Notes: a model not told the origin generated them from the sequence alone. Positions 1 through 8,617 are shown, numbered from the stretch's first letter. The stretch: 64,000 nt of DNA from Ensifer sp. LC163 (GCF_001695855.1 NZ_MBSS01000008.1:89435-153434), one strand, 5' to 3'. Translations and numbers: made by a program.

Positions 1-1
1 G

Positions 2-19
2 CCGAACGAGGCCGGCTAG
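2..19 (+). CDS. norC: 3' end of norC (partial), nitric oxide reductase cytochrome c subunit
   Basis: The window opens in a frame reading Pro-Asn-Glu-Ala-Gly followed by a TAG stop at 17-19. NorC, the membrane-anchored cytochrome c subunit that passes electrons to NorB, is normally encoded directly upstream of norB. Only five residues are visible, so the assignment rests on position and not on any motif. The gap to norB is 110 bases and holds a strong hairpin. Confidence 0.4.
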   Translation, partial: PNEAG

Positions 20-70
20 GGCGCCGCGCGTTCGGGTGAACGCGTGAACGACGCCCTAACTCTTTGAAAC

Positions 71-106
71 CAGAGCATCTTATCCGCCCTTCGGCGGGAT
101 GCTCTG
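71..106 (+). promoter_or_regulatory. Stem-loop between norC and norB
   Basis: A 9-bp outer stem (71-79 with 98-106) encloses a second 5-bp stem (84-88 with 93-97) closed by a CTTC loop. There is no T-run, so it is unlikely to be an efficient terminator. A transcript-stability or processing hairpin between two subunit genes is the simpler reading. It ends 23 bases before the norB start. Confidence 0.5.
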
Positions 107-129
107 CGCCGCGATTGGAGTGTGAAATC

Positions 130-1476
130 ATGAAATACCAGACCCAGAAGGTCGCGATGCTCTATTTTTACGGAGCGATCGGCCTGTTCCTCGCCCAGGT
201 GCTGTTCGGCGTGCTTGCCGGCACCATCTATGTCCTTCCCAATACCTTGTCCGAACTGCTGCCTTTCAACATCGTTCGCATGGTGCATACCAACGCCCTT
301 ATCGTCTGGCTGCTGATGGGCTTCATGGGAGCCACCTATTACCTCCTGCCGGAAGAGGCGGAGACCGAGCTTTACAGCACCAAGATCGCGATCGCGCAGT
401 TCTGGATCTTCCTGATCGCCGCTGCCATCGCCGTCGTCGGCTACCTCCTGCGTATCCACGAGGGGCGAGAGTTTCTCGAGCAACCCTTCGCAATCAAGGT
501 CGGCATCGTCATCGTCGCGCTGATGTTCCTCTACAACATCACGCTGACGGTGCTCAAAGGCCGCAAGACCACCGTCACCAACATCCTGATCTTCGGGCTC
601 TGGGGCGTTGCGATCTTCTTCCTCTTCGCCTTCTACAATCCGATCAATCTCGCGCTCGACAAGATGTACTGGTGGTACGTCGTCCACCTGTGGGTCGAAG
701 GCGTCTGGGAATTGATCATGGCGTCGGTGCTCGCCTTCCTGATGATCAAGCTCAACGGTATCGACCGGGAAGTGGTCGAGAAATGGCTCTACGTCATCGT
801 CGGCCTGGCGCTGTTCTCGGGCATCCTCGGCACCGGCCACCATTACTACTGGATCGGCGCGCCGGGCTACTGGCAGTGGATTGGGTCGCTGTTCTCGACG
901 CTCGAGGTCGCGCCGTTCTTCACCATGGTGATCTTCACTTTCGTGATGACCTGGAAGGCTGGCCGCAAGCACCCGAACAGGGCGGCGCTGCTTTGGTCGA
1001 TCGGCTGCTCGGTGATGGCCTTCTTCGGCGCCGGTGTCTGGGGCTTCCTGCACACGCTGTCGTCGGTGAACTACTACACCCACGGTACCCAGGTGACTGC
1101 AGCGCACGGACATCTCGCCTTCTTCGGCGCCTATGTGATGCTCAACCTCGCCGTCATGGCCTATGCCATCCCCGAAATCCGCGGTCGGGCGCCCTACAAC
1201 CAGATGCTTTCCATGGTCAGCTTCTGGATCATGTGCACGGCAATGTCGGTGATGACCTTCGCACTCACCTTCGCCGGCGTGCTGCAGTCTCATCTGCAGC
1301 GCGTCCTGGGTGAGAGCTACATGGACGTCCAGGACCAGCTCGCGCTGTTCTACTGGATCCGCCTCGGCTCGGGCGTCTTTGTGCTGATCTCGGCGCTGAT
1401 GTTCGTCTGGGCGATCCTCGTCCCCGGTCGGGAACGCAGCAAGACGCTGAGTGCATCGATGCAGCCTGCAGAATGA
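130..1476 (+). CDS. norB: Nitric oxide reductase large subunit NorB
   Basis: Catalytic subunit of the cytochrome-c-dependent nitric oxide reductase of the inner membrane, which reduces two NO to N2O. The 448-residue product has the length and the roughly 12 membrane segments of NorB. All metal ligands of the family can be placed: H53 and H328 for low-spin heme b, H326 for heme b3, and H186, H237 and H238 for the non-heme iron. The conserved glutamates are E190, E194 and E259. The frame is open further upstream to a TTG at 64, but that lies inside the intergenic hairpin region. ATG 130 gives the standard N-terminus. norQ and norD follow as the usual operon partners. Confidence 0.97.
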   Translation: MKYQTQKVAMLYFYGAIGLFLAQVLFGVLAGTIYVLPNTLSELLPFNIVRMVHTNALIVWLLMGFMGATYYLLPEEAETELYSTKIAIAQFWIFLIAAAIAVVGYLLRIHEGREFLEQPFAIKVGIVIVALMFLYNITLTVLKGRKTTVTNILIFGLWGVAIFFLFAFYNPINLALDKMYWWYVVHLWVEGVWELIMASVLAFLMIKLNGIDREVVEKWLYVIVGLALFSGILGTGHHYYWIGAPGYWQWIGSLFSTLEVAPFFTMVIFTFVMTWKAGRKHPNRAALLWSIGCSVMAFFGAGVWGFLHTLSSVNYYTHGTQVTAAHGHLAFFGAYVMLNLAVMAYAIPEIRGRAPYNQMLSMVSFWIMCTAMSVMTFALTFAGVLQSHLQRVLGESYMDVQDQLALFYWIRLGSGVFVLISALMFVWAILVPGRERSKTLSASMQPAE

Positions 1477-1542
1477 ATGAACGCGCCGGTCCGGGTTGCC
1501 CGGACCGGCCATCTCCTCCCTCCTCTTTCACGGAGACATGCC

Positions 1543-2355
1543 ATGAGCATTGTTCAACCAAGCCTGGTTCCGGTATCGATCGACATTCCCGCCTATAGCC
1601 CCTCCGGCAACGAGTGCGCGCTGTTCGAGAATGCCTGGGTCCGGCAATTGCCGCTCCTGCTCAAGGGCCCGACCGGCTGCGGCAAGACCCGTTTCGTCAG
1701 CCACATGGCGGCAAAGCTCGGCCTGCCGCTTTCCACCGTCTCCTGCCATGACGACCTGGCCGCAGCGGATCTGACCGGGCGCTACCTGTTGAGGGGCGGC
1801 GATACCGTCTGGGTCGATGGCCCCCTGACACGCGCCGTGCGCGAGGGCGGGATCTGCTACCTCGACGAGATCGTCGAAGCACGCAAGGATGTGACTGTCG
1901 TGCTGCATCCGCTGACCGACGACCGCCGCATGTTGCCCCTGGAGCGGACCGGCGAACTGCTCGAAGCGCCTCCAGCGTTCATGCTGGTCGTCTCCTACAA
2001 TCCCGGCTACCAGAACCTGCTCAAGAGCCTGAAGCCCAGCACTCGGCAACGTTTCGTCGCGATCGAGTTCGATTTCCTGCCACGCAACGAGGAGATCGAG
2101 GTGGTCTCCCGCGAAAGCGGGCTGGCCGCAAGCCAGGTGGCGCCGCTCGTCAATCTCGCGGCACGCCTGCGCGCACTCAAAGGGCATGATCTCGAGGAGG
2201 GTGTCTCGACCCGCCTGCTGGTCTATTGCGCCTGCCTGATCGATGCCGGAATGCCTGTCAAAGACGCGGTGCGGGCGGCAATGATCGAGCCGCTGACCGA
2301 CGAGCCCGACGTGCGGGCAGCGCTTCTCGAAGTCGCCGCCTCCTTGATCGCTTGA
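1543..2355 (+). CDS. norQ: NorQ, MoxR-type AAA+ ATPase for nitric oxide reductase activation
   Basis: NorQ is an AAA+ ATPase of the CbbQ/NirQ/NorQ group. It works with NorD to insert the non-heme iron into NorB. The 270-residue protein has Walker A at 42-49 (GPTGCGKT) and Walker B at about 104-109 (ICYLDE). ATG 1543 was chosen because a GGAG ribosome site lies about eight bases ahead of it. An in-frame upstream ATG at 1477, immediately after the norB stop, lacks a ribosome site and would add residues unlike the family. It sits 66 bases after norB and 10 bases before norD, in one operon. Confidence 0.95.
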   Translation: MSIVQPSLVPVSIDIPAYSPSGNECALFENAWVRQLPLLLKGPTGCGKTRFVSHMAAKLGLPLSTVSCHDDLAAADLTGRYLLRGGDTVWVDGPLTRAVREGGICYLDEIVEARKDVTVVLHPLTDDRRMLPLERTGELLEAPPAFMLVVSYNPGYQNLLKSLKPSTRQRFVAIEFDFLPRNEEIEVVSRESGLAASQVAPLVNLAARLRALKGHDLEEGVSTRLLVYCACLIDAGMPVKDAVRAAMIEPLTDEPDVRAALLEVAASLIA

Positions 2356-2365
2356 GGAACAGGTC

Positions 2366-4267
2366 ATGCTGGATTTCCTCGAACTGGAAGAAACCGTCGG
2401 CCGTGCCTGGCACCGTTTCATCGGCAATACCGGCACCTGGCGGCGTTATCCCGAACAGGCTGTCAAACTGGCCGATATGATGCCGATGCTGGCGATCTGC
2501 TTTCGAGGACACGGCGGCGAGGCCGCGGTCCAGATTGTGCCTGCGCGCGGCCGCACGTCCGGCCACCGTCTGAAGTGGCGGCAGAAAATGGGGCTCGGCG
2601 AGGAAAAGCTCGTGCAGCCCGGCCGGGATCACGCGTCTTTGATGCTGCCCGGCGAGATCGACATTTTTCCCGACAGGAAACTCAACATCGACCTTTATTT
2701 CTGGTTGGCCGCCTATATGGCGACCATGCCGCTCGATCCGGCTGCAGAAACGGATCCCTTGCTGTCCGATCTGGCCTATCTGTCGCGGGCGCAGGAAACC
2801 GTGGCCGAGGTCTTCCAGCGGTTTCCGGGCATGCGCCGCAAATACTGCCACCTGGCTGAAGCCGTTCTCGTCGAGCGCCAGCGCGGTTCTCTCCCTTCGG
2901 TGGAGCAGCATGTCGAGAACCGTGTCTTGCGGCTGCTGCACAAGGCGGCCGGCCAACCGGGTGCGACCTTGCCGGTCATCTTCCCGCATCGCGCTCCGCC
3001 GGGATATCTGCCGCTGCTGCCGGTGCCGCTGTGGCCGGATACTTTGCTGCGGCCGGAGACTGCTAGAGAGCGCGATGACGATGTCGCGGCAACGGGCGCC
3101 GCCTCCAGTCAGATCGCTGAGACCGAACGCCATATAGCGGTCAGGGAGAACCCCGAGAACCGCAAGGGGGATCGCAGCCCCTTCATCCTCAATCGCTTCG
3201 AGAAGATCCTGGCGATGGCCGAGATGGTCAATGTCGATCGGCCGTCCGACGACAGCGACGAACATGACAACAAGGCTGCGCAGGATCTTGACGAGATGAC
3301 GCTTGGCGAGCGGAAGGGCAGACCGTCTGCCCGTTTCCGCTTCGATCTCGACCTGCCGCCGGAAGCCGTCGATCCGACGCCGCTGACATCAGAACTCACC
3401 TATCCCGAATGGAACTACAGGACGTCGAGTTATCTCAAAGATCATTGCCGGGTGCTGGCGGGCCCGGCATCTGGCGTGGAAGACCGGGCCGAACTCACGC
3501 CGGAAACGAAAAGCCTGATCCGGCGGGTGCGACGGCAGTTCGAAGTGCTGCGGCCACGCAACGAGATCCTGCGCGCGCAGATAGACGGCGCCGATCTCGA
3601 TCTCGATGCGGTGGTGCGCGCCCGCACCGATCTGGCTGCCGGCGGCCAGGGGAGCGACCGCATCCATCTGATGAGCCGCCCGCAGGTTCACGACCTCGCC
3701 GTGACAATCCTGGTCGACGTCTCGCTTTCGACCGATGCCTGGTCCGATAATCGCCGCGTGCTCGATGTCGAAAAGGAGGCGCTGCTCATTCTCGCCCACG
3801 GCCTTTCGGCCTGCGGCGACAATCATTCGATCCTCACCTTCACCTCGCGGCGGCGCGACTGGGTGAAGGTGGAAAGCGTCAAGGCTTTCGAAGAGCCGAT
3901 GAGCCCGCTCGTCGAATCCCGCATCGCCGCCTTGAAGCCGGGCTATTACACCCGCATCGGCGCCGCCGTCCGCCATGCCACATCAGAGCTGCAGAGGCAG
4001 CCCAACCGCAAGAAGCTGCTACTGGTCCTGACCGACGGCAAGCCGAACGACGTCGACCATTATGAAGGACGCTTCGCACTGGAGGATAGCCGCAAGGCGG
4101 TCACGGAGGCACGCCGCAGCGGCGTCAGTGCTTTTGCCGTCACCGTCGACCGCGAGGCGCGGTCCTACGTACCTGCCATGTTCGGCCAGAACGGCTATGC
4201 CGTCGTCGGCAACATCGCCCGGTTGCCGGCGGCGTTGCCGGCGATCTACCGAAGCCTGGCGGGATAG
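2366..4267 (+). CDS. norD: NorD, von Willebrand factor A domain protein for nitric oxide reductase activation
   Basis: NorD (633 residues) pairs with NorQ to activate NorB. The C-terminal third carries a VWA domain with an intact metal-ion-dependent adhesion motif D451-V-S453-L-S455, followed later by the conserved VLTDGKP segment. The N-terminal two thirds form the NorD-specific region. The start ATG follows an AGGAACAGGT ribosome site eleven bases after the norQ stop, so translation is probably coupled. The gene ends the nor operon, because a strong terminator follows 14 bases later. Confidence 0.93.
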   Translation: MLDFLELEETVGRAWHRFIGNTGTWRRYPEQAVKLADMMPMLAICFRGHGGEAAVQIVPARGRTSGHRLKWRQKMGLGEEKLVQPGRDHASLMLPGEIDIFPDRKLNIDLYFWLAAYMATMPLDPAAETDPLLSDLAYLSRAQETVAEVFQRFPGMRRKYCHLAEAVLVERQRGSLPSVEQHVENRVLRLLHKAAGQPGATLPVIFPHRAPPGYLPLLPVPLWPDTLLRPETARERDDDVAATGAASSQIAETERHIAVRENPENRKGDRSPFILNRFEKILAMAEMVNVDRPSDDSDEHDNKAAQDLDEMTLGERKGRPSARFRFDLDLPPEAVDPTPLTSELTYPEWNYRTSSYLKDHCRVLAGPASGVEDRAELTPETKSLIRRVRRQFEVLRPRNEILRAQIDGADLDLDAVVRARTDLAAGGQGSDRIHLMSRPQVHDLAVTILVDVSLSTDAWSDNRRVLDVEKEALLILAHGLSACGDNHSILTFTSRRRDWVKVESVKAFEEPMSPLVESRIAALKPGYYTRIGAAVRHATSELQRQPNRKKLLLVLTDGKPNDVDHYEGRFALEDSRKAVTEARRSGVSAFAVTVDREARSYVPAMFGQNGYAVVGNIARLPAALPAIYRSLAG

Positions 4268-4280
4268 GCACGATCAGATG

Positions 4281-4322
4281 AAATGCAAAGAGGCCCAGTC
4301 GCGACCGGGCCTCTTTGCATTT
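4281..4322. terminator. Bidirectional terminator between norD and hemN
   Basis: A perfect 16-bp stem (4281-4296 with 4307-4322) closes a 10-base loop. The arms begin with AAATGCAAAG and end with CTTTGCATTT, so T-rich sequence follows in both directions. It lies between the convergent norD and hemN genes. Confidence 0.85.
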
Positions 4323-4337
4323 GACGTTGGCAGCGAT

Positions 4338-5690
4338 TCAGGCCGCCTTGCTGTGCGTGCGCTGCGCGTCGTCGATATAGGCATCGAAAGCGGCTGCCAC
4401 GGCGCGGATCACGAAGCGATGATCCTGCCTTACCGTTATGACGCCGTCGGCGATATCCAGCACATGGTCGTCGGCCATCCTTGCCAGACGCTCATTGCCG
4501 CCGAGGAGGAAATCCGGATCCCGTCCGTGTGCAGTGGCGATTGCCTTGATGTCGGCCGTGAAATCGCACATCAGCCTTTCGATGATCGCGGCACGCAGGC
4601 GATCCTCGTCGGTCAAACGATAGCCCTTCGTCGTTGCCAGTCGGCCGGACGCGATATGGCTTGCATAAAGCCCGGGAGGCACTTCGTTCTGCACATAGCC
4701 GTCTTGTGAGCGGCCGATCGCCGAGGCGCCGAAACCGATCAGCGTTTCGCAATTGTCCGTCGTATAGCCCTGAAAATTTCGCCGAAGCATGCCGGAGGTC
4801 TGCGCGAGCACGAGATCGTCGTCGGGCAGGGCGAAGTGGTCGAGCCCGATCTGGCGGTAACCCGCTTCGCAAAGCGCTTCGCTGATGGCGAGCGCCTGGT
4901 CGGTGCGGGCGGAAGCGCCGGGCAGCACGTTCTCGTCAATCATGCGCTGGTGTTTCTTGAACGACGGCACGTGCGCGTAACCGAAGACGGCAAAGCGCTC
5001 CGGCCGCATCGCCGTGGCGGCCTTGACCGTCTCGACGCAGGAGCGAACCGTCTGGTGCGGCAATCCATAGATCAGATCGAAGTTGATGCTGCCGACACCG
5101 GCCTTGCGAAGATGCGCCACCGCATCCGCAGTCTGCCGTTCGCTCTGAATGCGGTTGACGGCCTTCTGGACGACCGGGTCGAAGCTCTGAACGCCGAGGC
5201 TGGCCCGTCTCACCCCACCTGCGCCGAGCGCTTGCGCCATGGCGGCGGTCAAGCGCCGAGGATCGATTTCGACAGCTACACCTGTCTTCGGACCGAACCG
5301 ATAGCGCTCGCGCAGGAGCGCCATCAACGCCAGGAATTCTTCCGGCTCGATGATCGTCGGCGTCCCGCCGCCGAAATGGACCTCGCCGACCGGCAGTGGC
5401 GCGGACACATGATCGGCCACCATGTTGATCTCCTGCCTGAGCACGTTGAGGTAATCGAGGATCGGTTCGTTCTGTCGGGTGATCGTGGTGTGACATCCGC
5501 AATACCAGCACATCGAGCGGCAGAAGGGGATGTGCAGGTAGAGTGAGACATCCCAGTCCGTTGGGATCGTGCCCAGCCAGTCGGCGTACGTCTCGCGATC
5601 GATGCCGGCGCAAAAGCGTGGCGCGGTCGGGTAGCTGGTGTAACGCGGCAAGCGCATCTCGGCATAGTTCATAAGGGCGGTGGACTGCAT
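4338..5690 (-). CDS. hemN: Oxygen-independent coproporphyrinogen III oxidase HemN
   Basis: Radical SAM enzyme that converts coproporphyrinogen III to protoporphyrinogen IX without oxygen, supplying heme for cytochromes under denitrifying conditions. The 450-residue length is typical. The HemN signature CX3CX2CXC is present as C57, C61, C64 and C66, followed by the GGGTP segment of the SAM-binding region. An AGGAAG ribosome site precedes the ATG. It is convergent with nor and divergent from the DUF2249 gene. The shared upstream region holds an NnrR-type dyad 113 bases from the start, which fits anaerobic, NO-linked control. Confidence 0.95.
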   Translation of the reverse strand: MQSTALMNYAEMRLPRYTSYPTAPRFCAGIDRETYADWLGTIPTDWDVSLYLHIPFCRSMCWYCGCHTTITRQNEPILDYLNVLRQEINMVADHVSAPLPVGEVHFGGGTPTIIEPEEFLALMALLRERYRFGPKTGVAVEIDPRRLTAAMAQALGAGGVRRASLGVQSFDPVVQKAVNRIQSERQTADAVAHLRKAGVGSINFDLIYGLPHQTVRSCVETVKAATAMRPERFAVFGYAHVPSFKKHQRMIDENVLPGASARTDQALAISEALCEAGYRQIGLDHFALPDDDLVLAQTSGMLRRNFQGYTTDNCETLIGFGASAIGRSQDGYVQNEVPPGLYASHIASGRLATTKGYRLTDEDRLRAAIIERLMCDFTADIKAIATAHGRDPDFLLGGNERLARMADDHVLDIADGVITVRQDHRFVIRAVAAAFDAYIDDAQRTHSKAA

Positions 5691-5802
5691 GGCTCTTCCT
5701 ATCGGCGTGTCGAAACAATCGATCCGTTTCTAGGCCGGATGCACACCGTCGTTCTTTGCGAAAAGCCAAGCAGGCGAGCAACAAGGGGCAAAGCGGGATT
5801 TG

Positions 5803-5818
5803 TTTGCGCTTCGACAAA
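5803..5818. promoter_or_regulatory. Candidate NnrR/FNR-family operator, hemN side
   Basis: The dyad TTTG-N8-CAAA fits the TTG-N8-CAA core used by Crp/Fnr-family regulators of denitrification. It lies between divergent hemN and the DUF2249 gene, 113 bases from the hemN start and 100 bases from the DUF2249 start. The same format recurs upstream of nirK. nnrR itself is encoded about 7 kb away in this window. Confidence 0.6.
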
Positions 5819-5917
5819 ATGTCGCGATGCGGCCGGGACTAGGCTTTGCATATCCGGGCCGTTTGCGTCGGCGTTTCCCGGGAACTGAGGCAACAACGGC
5901 GCCCTGAACGGACAGAG

Positions 5918-6208
5918 ATGACAACTGCAGAAACAGAAACGAAGCCTTTCATCGACGTGCGCACCATCCCGCCGGTCGAGCGCCATCCGAAGATTTTCGG
6001 AATGCTCAATGCGCTGGCCGAAGGCGGCTCCTTCATCATCGTCAACGACCACGATCCGCGCCCGCTGCACTACCAGTTGGAAAGCCGTTATCCCGGTGAA
6101 TTCACTTGGGAGTACCTTGAGCAGGGACCCGCTGTCTGGCGGGTCGAGATTGGCCGGCAACAGGCCTCCGGCTGCGACTGCTGCTGCGGCAGCAGCAGCG
6201 GCCACTGA
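5918..6208 (+). CDS. DUF2249 domain protein with Cys-rich tail
   Basis: A 96-residue soluble protein with one DUF2249 domain covering about residues 12-80, including the conserved HDPRPL segment. Its C-terminus has four clustered cysteines (CDCCCG) followed by a Ser/Gly/His tail, suggesting metal or sulfur chemistry; this is inference. DUF2249 proteins recur in denitrification and NO-response loci, but their biochemical role is not established. ATG 5918 was chosen since upstream codons run into the promoter region with the NnrR-type dyad. It heads a plus-strand block that continues with a heme-type membrane protein. Confidence 0.8.
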   Translation: MTTAETETKPFIDVRTIPPVERHPKIFGMLNALAEGGSFIIVNDHDPRPLHYQLESRYPGEFTWEYLEQGPAVWRVEIGRQQASGCDCCCGSSSGH

Positions 6209-6224
6209 GAAGAATGCCCCCGGC

Positions 6225-6335
6225 TAGAGCGCTTCCGGTTCAGGCGGAACCGCAGAAGCGCTCTATCTCTTTGTTTATACGCATTTCCTGACGGAAAGCC
6301 GCTTCACACTTTTCCTGGAAATGCTGTCGTCAGGA
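6225..6335 (+). repeat. Rhizobial palindromic intergenic repeat (family B) with alternative hairpins
   Basis: An 11-bp stem (6225-6235 with 6255-6265) contains a 6-bp inner stem (6236-6241 with 6247-6252). Downstream, 6281-6288 can pair with 6317-6324, or the overlapping 6286-6293 can pair with 6328-6335. These two pairings exclude each other. The second covers the AGGA ribosome site of the next gene. The GAGCGC...CGCTC hairpin followed by a CACTTTTCCT segment resembles a repeat I recall as common in rhizobial genomes. A related copy lies near 57784. Confidence 0.6.
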
Positions 6336-6344
6336 TGAACCGCG

Positions 6345-7709
6345 ATGTTCGGAGCCACGCTTTCCCGCTGGACGATGTCCTATTTCGCGGCCGCGCTGAT
6401 CTTTCTTGCCATCGGCGAGATGATGATGGTCTTCGGCTTCGGGTATCCGGGTTCATCCATCGAAGCCCCTGAGACGCTGGCGCTCGTTCACACCATTGCG
6501 CTTGGCTGGCTCAGCCTGCTGATGGCGGGAGCCCTGTTGCAGTTCGTGCCGGTCCTCGTTGGCCGGCCACTTTCGCTGTCGCACCTGGCTTTTCCGGCCC
6601 TGGTGCTGCTGGTGGTCGGCATAACCAGCCTTGTCCTTGGCTTTATCGGCCTTGCCGGTGCCGACAACCTGTCGCCGCTCCTCCTGCCCTTCGGCGCGAC
6701 CGTGACGATCGCCGGATTCGGTCTGCTCATCACCGTGTTCGCCGCTACCCTATGGCGCGCTCGACCGTTGCCGCTGCCTGCGCGGTTCGTCGCCGTCGGT
6801 CTCGGCACCCTTGTCATGACCATTTCCCTTGGCGGTACCTATGCATTTGTCCTTGCCGGGCTTGCTGATGCGCCGGGCGCCATCGATCTGACGCTTGAAG
6901 GCGTTTCACTTCATGCCGTGCTGGGACTGGGCGGCTGGCTGAGCTTTACGACCATGGGAGTCAGCTACCGGCTTTTGACCATGTTCATGCTGTCGCCCGA
7001 TCGGGAGCGGCTTGGCAGCAGGGTTGTCTGGGTACTCGGCGCCGCTGCTCTCGTCATGGTCGCCTGCGTCGTGCCGATGATCCTCTCCGGCTTAGCCGGG
7101 AAAGCGGCAGTGCTTTTCATCGCCGCGCTGGCCGGTGTGATCGCCATCGGAATTTACATGGCCGACATCGTGCGGATCTACCGTGAACGCAAACGCAAGC
7201 ACATCGAACTGAACAGCCGCGCCGGCATCGGCGCTTTTTCGGCGCTGACTGTCGCGACCTTATTCTTCGTGGTTTTGGCTGCGGTCGGCCAGATCGAAAG
7301 GAGCATCGGTCCGCTGGTCTATCTCGTCACCTTCGGCTGGCTGACGGGCATGGGACTGGCACAGCTTTACAAGATCGTTCCCTTCATCACCTGGCTCGAA
7401 TGTTACGGCCCGCTGCTCGGGCGCATGCCGACGCCGCGGGTTCAGGATCTGGTCGTCGAGGCGCGCGCCGCTCACTGGTTCCGGCTCTTTTACTTCACCG
7501 TGATCGTGGCTTCGATAGCGCTGTCTTTCGACAAGGCACTGCTGTTTCGGGCGAGCAGCCTTGGCCAGTTGATTGCGGTCAATGCGTTGCTTTGGGAATT
7601 CGCGGCAACACGACGGCTCAGCAACGTGCCCGACAATCTTCGGCTTTCTGGCGGCTTCGCCCATCCACACCTTATCTTCCCACCGTTCCAGTCACGGAGA
7701 CAACCATGA
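6345..7709 (+). CDS. NnrS-like/heme-copper-oxidase-I-like integral membrane protein
   Basis: A 454-residue protein with about 12 hydrophobic segments. Two similar motifs recur: H49 five residues before a GWLS segment, and H190 seven residues before another GWLS segment. Paired histidines in membrane helices suggest heme ligation as in NnrS and oxidase subunit I. That similarity is in pattern only; I cannot assign a reaction. It sits between two DUF2249 genes, and its stop overlaps the next start by four bases. A possible RBS-occluding hairpin precedes it. A role in NO protection or heme handling during denitrification is an inference from context. Confidence 0.7.
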   Translation: MFGATLSRWTMSYFAAALIFLAIGEMMMVFGFGYPGSSIEAPETLALVHTIALGWLSLLMAGALLQFVPVLVGRPLSLSHLAFPALVLLVVGITSLVLGFIGLAGADNLSPLLLPFGATVTIAGFGLLITVFAATLWRARPLPLPARFVAVGLGTLVMTISLGGTYAFVLAGLADAPGAIDLTLEGVSLHAVLGLGGWLSFTTMGVSYRLLTMFMLSPDRERLGSRVVWVLGAAALVMVACVVPMILSGLAGKAAVLFIAALAGVIAIGIYMADIVRIYRERKRKHIELNSRAGIGAFSALTVATLFFVVLAAVGQIERSIGPLVYLVTFGWLTGMGLAQLYKIVPFITWLECYGPLLGRMPTPRVQDLVVEARAAHWFRLFYFTVIVASIALSFDKALLFRASSLGQLIAVNALLWEFAATRRLSNVPDNLRLSGGFAHPHLIFPPFQSRRQP

Positions 7710-8242
7710 CAAAAGATCCCTACGAGCTAGACGTCAGGCCACTTCTGCGAGGCGGCAACGATCCGTTCCAGGCCATCATGAGCGCCGTCGACGGCCTGGC
7801 ACCCGGGCAACCGCTCAAGCTGATTGCGACGTTCAGGCCGGTGCCCCTCTTCAGCGTCATGGCCGGCCGCGGTTTTGCCCATCAGGACCAACCGCTCGCC
7901 GACGGTGATTGGGAGGTACTGTTCACGCCAGAGGGACAGGTGGACGGAATACGGGTCTCGGCCGGCGACACAGATCTGGATGCTTGGCCGGACCCTGCCC
8001 GCCAACTCGACCTGACGGATCTGGACCCTCCCGAACCGATGGTGCGCATCCTCGCCGTGGTGGAAAAGATGCAGGCCGGCGAGGTGCTCTTCGCCTTGCT
8101 CGCGCGCGAGCCGCTGTTTCTCTATCCCGAGCTTGCCAAGCGCGGCCACAAATGGGCCGGCAATTTCGACGCGGCCGGCGAGACCTATCGCATCCTGATC
8201 CGCGTCGGTGGACGCAAGGGGCAAGCAAATGCAGCCGACTGA
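7706..8242 (+). CDS. Tandem DUF2249 domain protein
   Basis: A 178-residue soluble protein built of two DUF2249-like units, about residues 5-75 and 92-175. Each opens with a short strand rich in Leu/Asp and ends in a Trp or Tyr-containing strand. The start overlaps the end of the membrane-protein gene by four bases and the end overlaps the DUF59 gene by 14 bases, so all three are translationally coupled. Unlike the single-domain protein upstream, it lacks a Cys-rich tail. Function is unknown; co-occurrence with denitrification genes is the main clue. Confidence 0.8.
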   Translation: MTKDPYELDVRPLLRGGNDPFQAIMSAVDGLAPGQPLKLIATFRPVPLFSVMAGRGFAHQDQPLADGDWEVLFTPEGQVDGIRVSAGDTDLDAWPDPARQLDLTDLDPPEPMVRILAVVEKMQAGEVLFALLAREPLFLYPELAKRGHKWAGNFDAAGETYRILIRVGGRKGQANAAD

Positions 8243-8537
8243 AAGTGATGAACTGGTCGAAAGCATCCGCGCCGCCCTGCGGATGATCGTCGATCCGGAA
8301 ATGGGCTCCAACGTCGTCGACCTCGGACTGATCTACGACATTTCCGTCCAGGACGGCGGTCTTGTCCGGGTGACGATGACGACGACGATAAAGGCCTGCC
8401 CGGCGACGGCCTTTCTCAAGGAGGCGGTGCAGAACTGCGTCTGGTACGTGCCGGGCGTCGAATATGCCGAGGTGCGGCTGACATATGAGCCGCCGTGGAC
8501 CCCGGAGATGATGCTCGACGCAGCCGTAGCGCGGTAA
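8229..8537 (+). CDS. MIP18/DUF59 family protein (metal-sulfur cluster assembly type)
   Basis: A 102-residue protein of the MIP18 (DUF59/PaaD/SufT-like) family. It carries the conserved DPE.....VDLGLIYD block at about residues 22-37 and a KACPAT segment with the family's conserved cysteine. Members help mature iron-sulfur proteins. Here the partner is probably a product of the same denitrification block; this is inference. The start at 8229 is preceded by an AAGGGG ribosome site inside the end of the upstream gene. A terminator follows the stop by 14 bases. Confidence 0.85.
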   Translation: MQPTESDELVESIRAALRMIVDPEMGSNVVDLGLIYDISVQDGGLVRVTMTTTIKACPATAFLKEAVQNCVWYVPGVEYAEVRLTYEPPWTPEMMLDAAVAR

Positions 8538-8551
8538 TTGGATAACGCCTT

Positions 8552-8583
8552 ATGAAGGTTGCCGCAGATGCGGCAACCTTCAT
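8552..8583. terminator. Bidirectional terminator between the DUF59 gene and nnrS
   Basis: A 15-bp inverted repeat (8552-8566 with 8569-8583) has only two bases between the arms, so the effective loop is AGAT. A TCTTTCTT tract follows on the plus strand. It separates convergent transcription units. Confidence 0.85.
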
Positions 8584-8617
8584 TCTTTCTTGCAGGATGA
8601 ATTAGCCGGTACGGCCG

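Noticed and set aside
16..1512. Long minus-strand open frame antisense to norB
   Set aside because: norB is unequivocal on the plus strand; the antisense frame is Asp/Glu/His/Arg-rich low-complexity protein of the type produced by the complement of GC-rich coding DNA.
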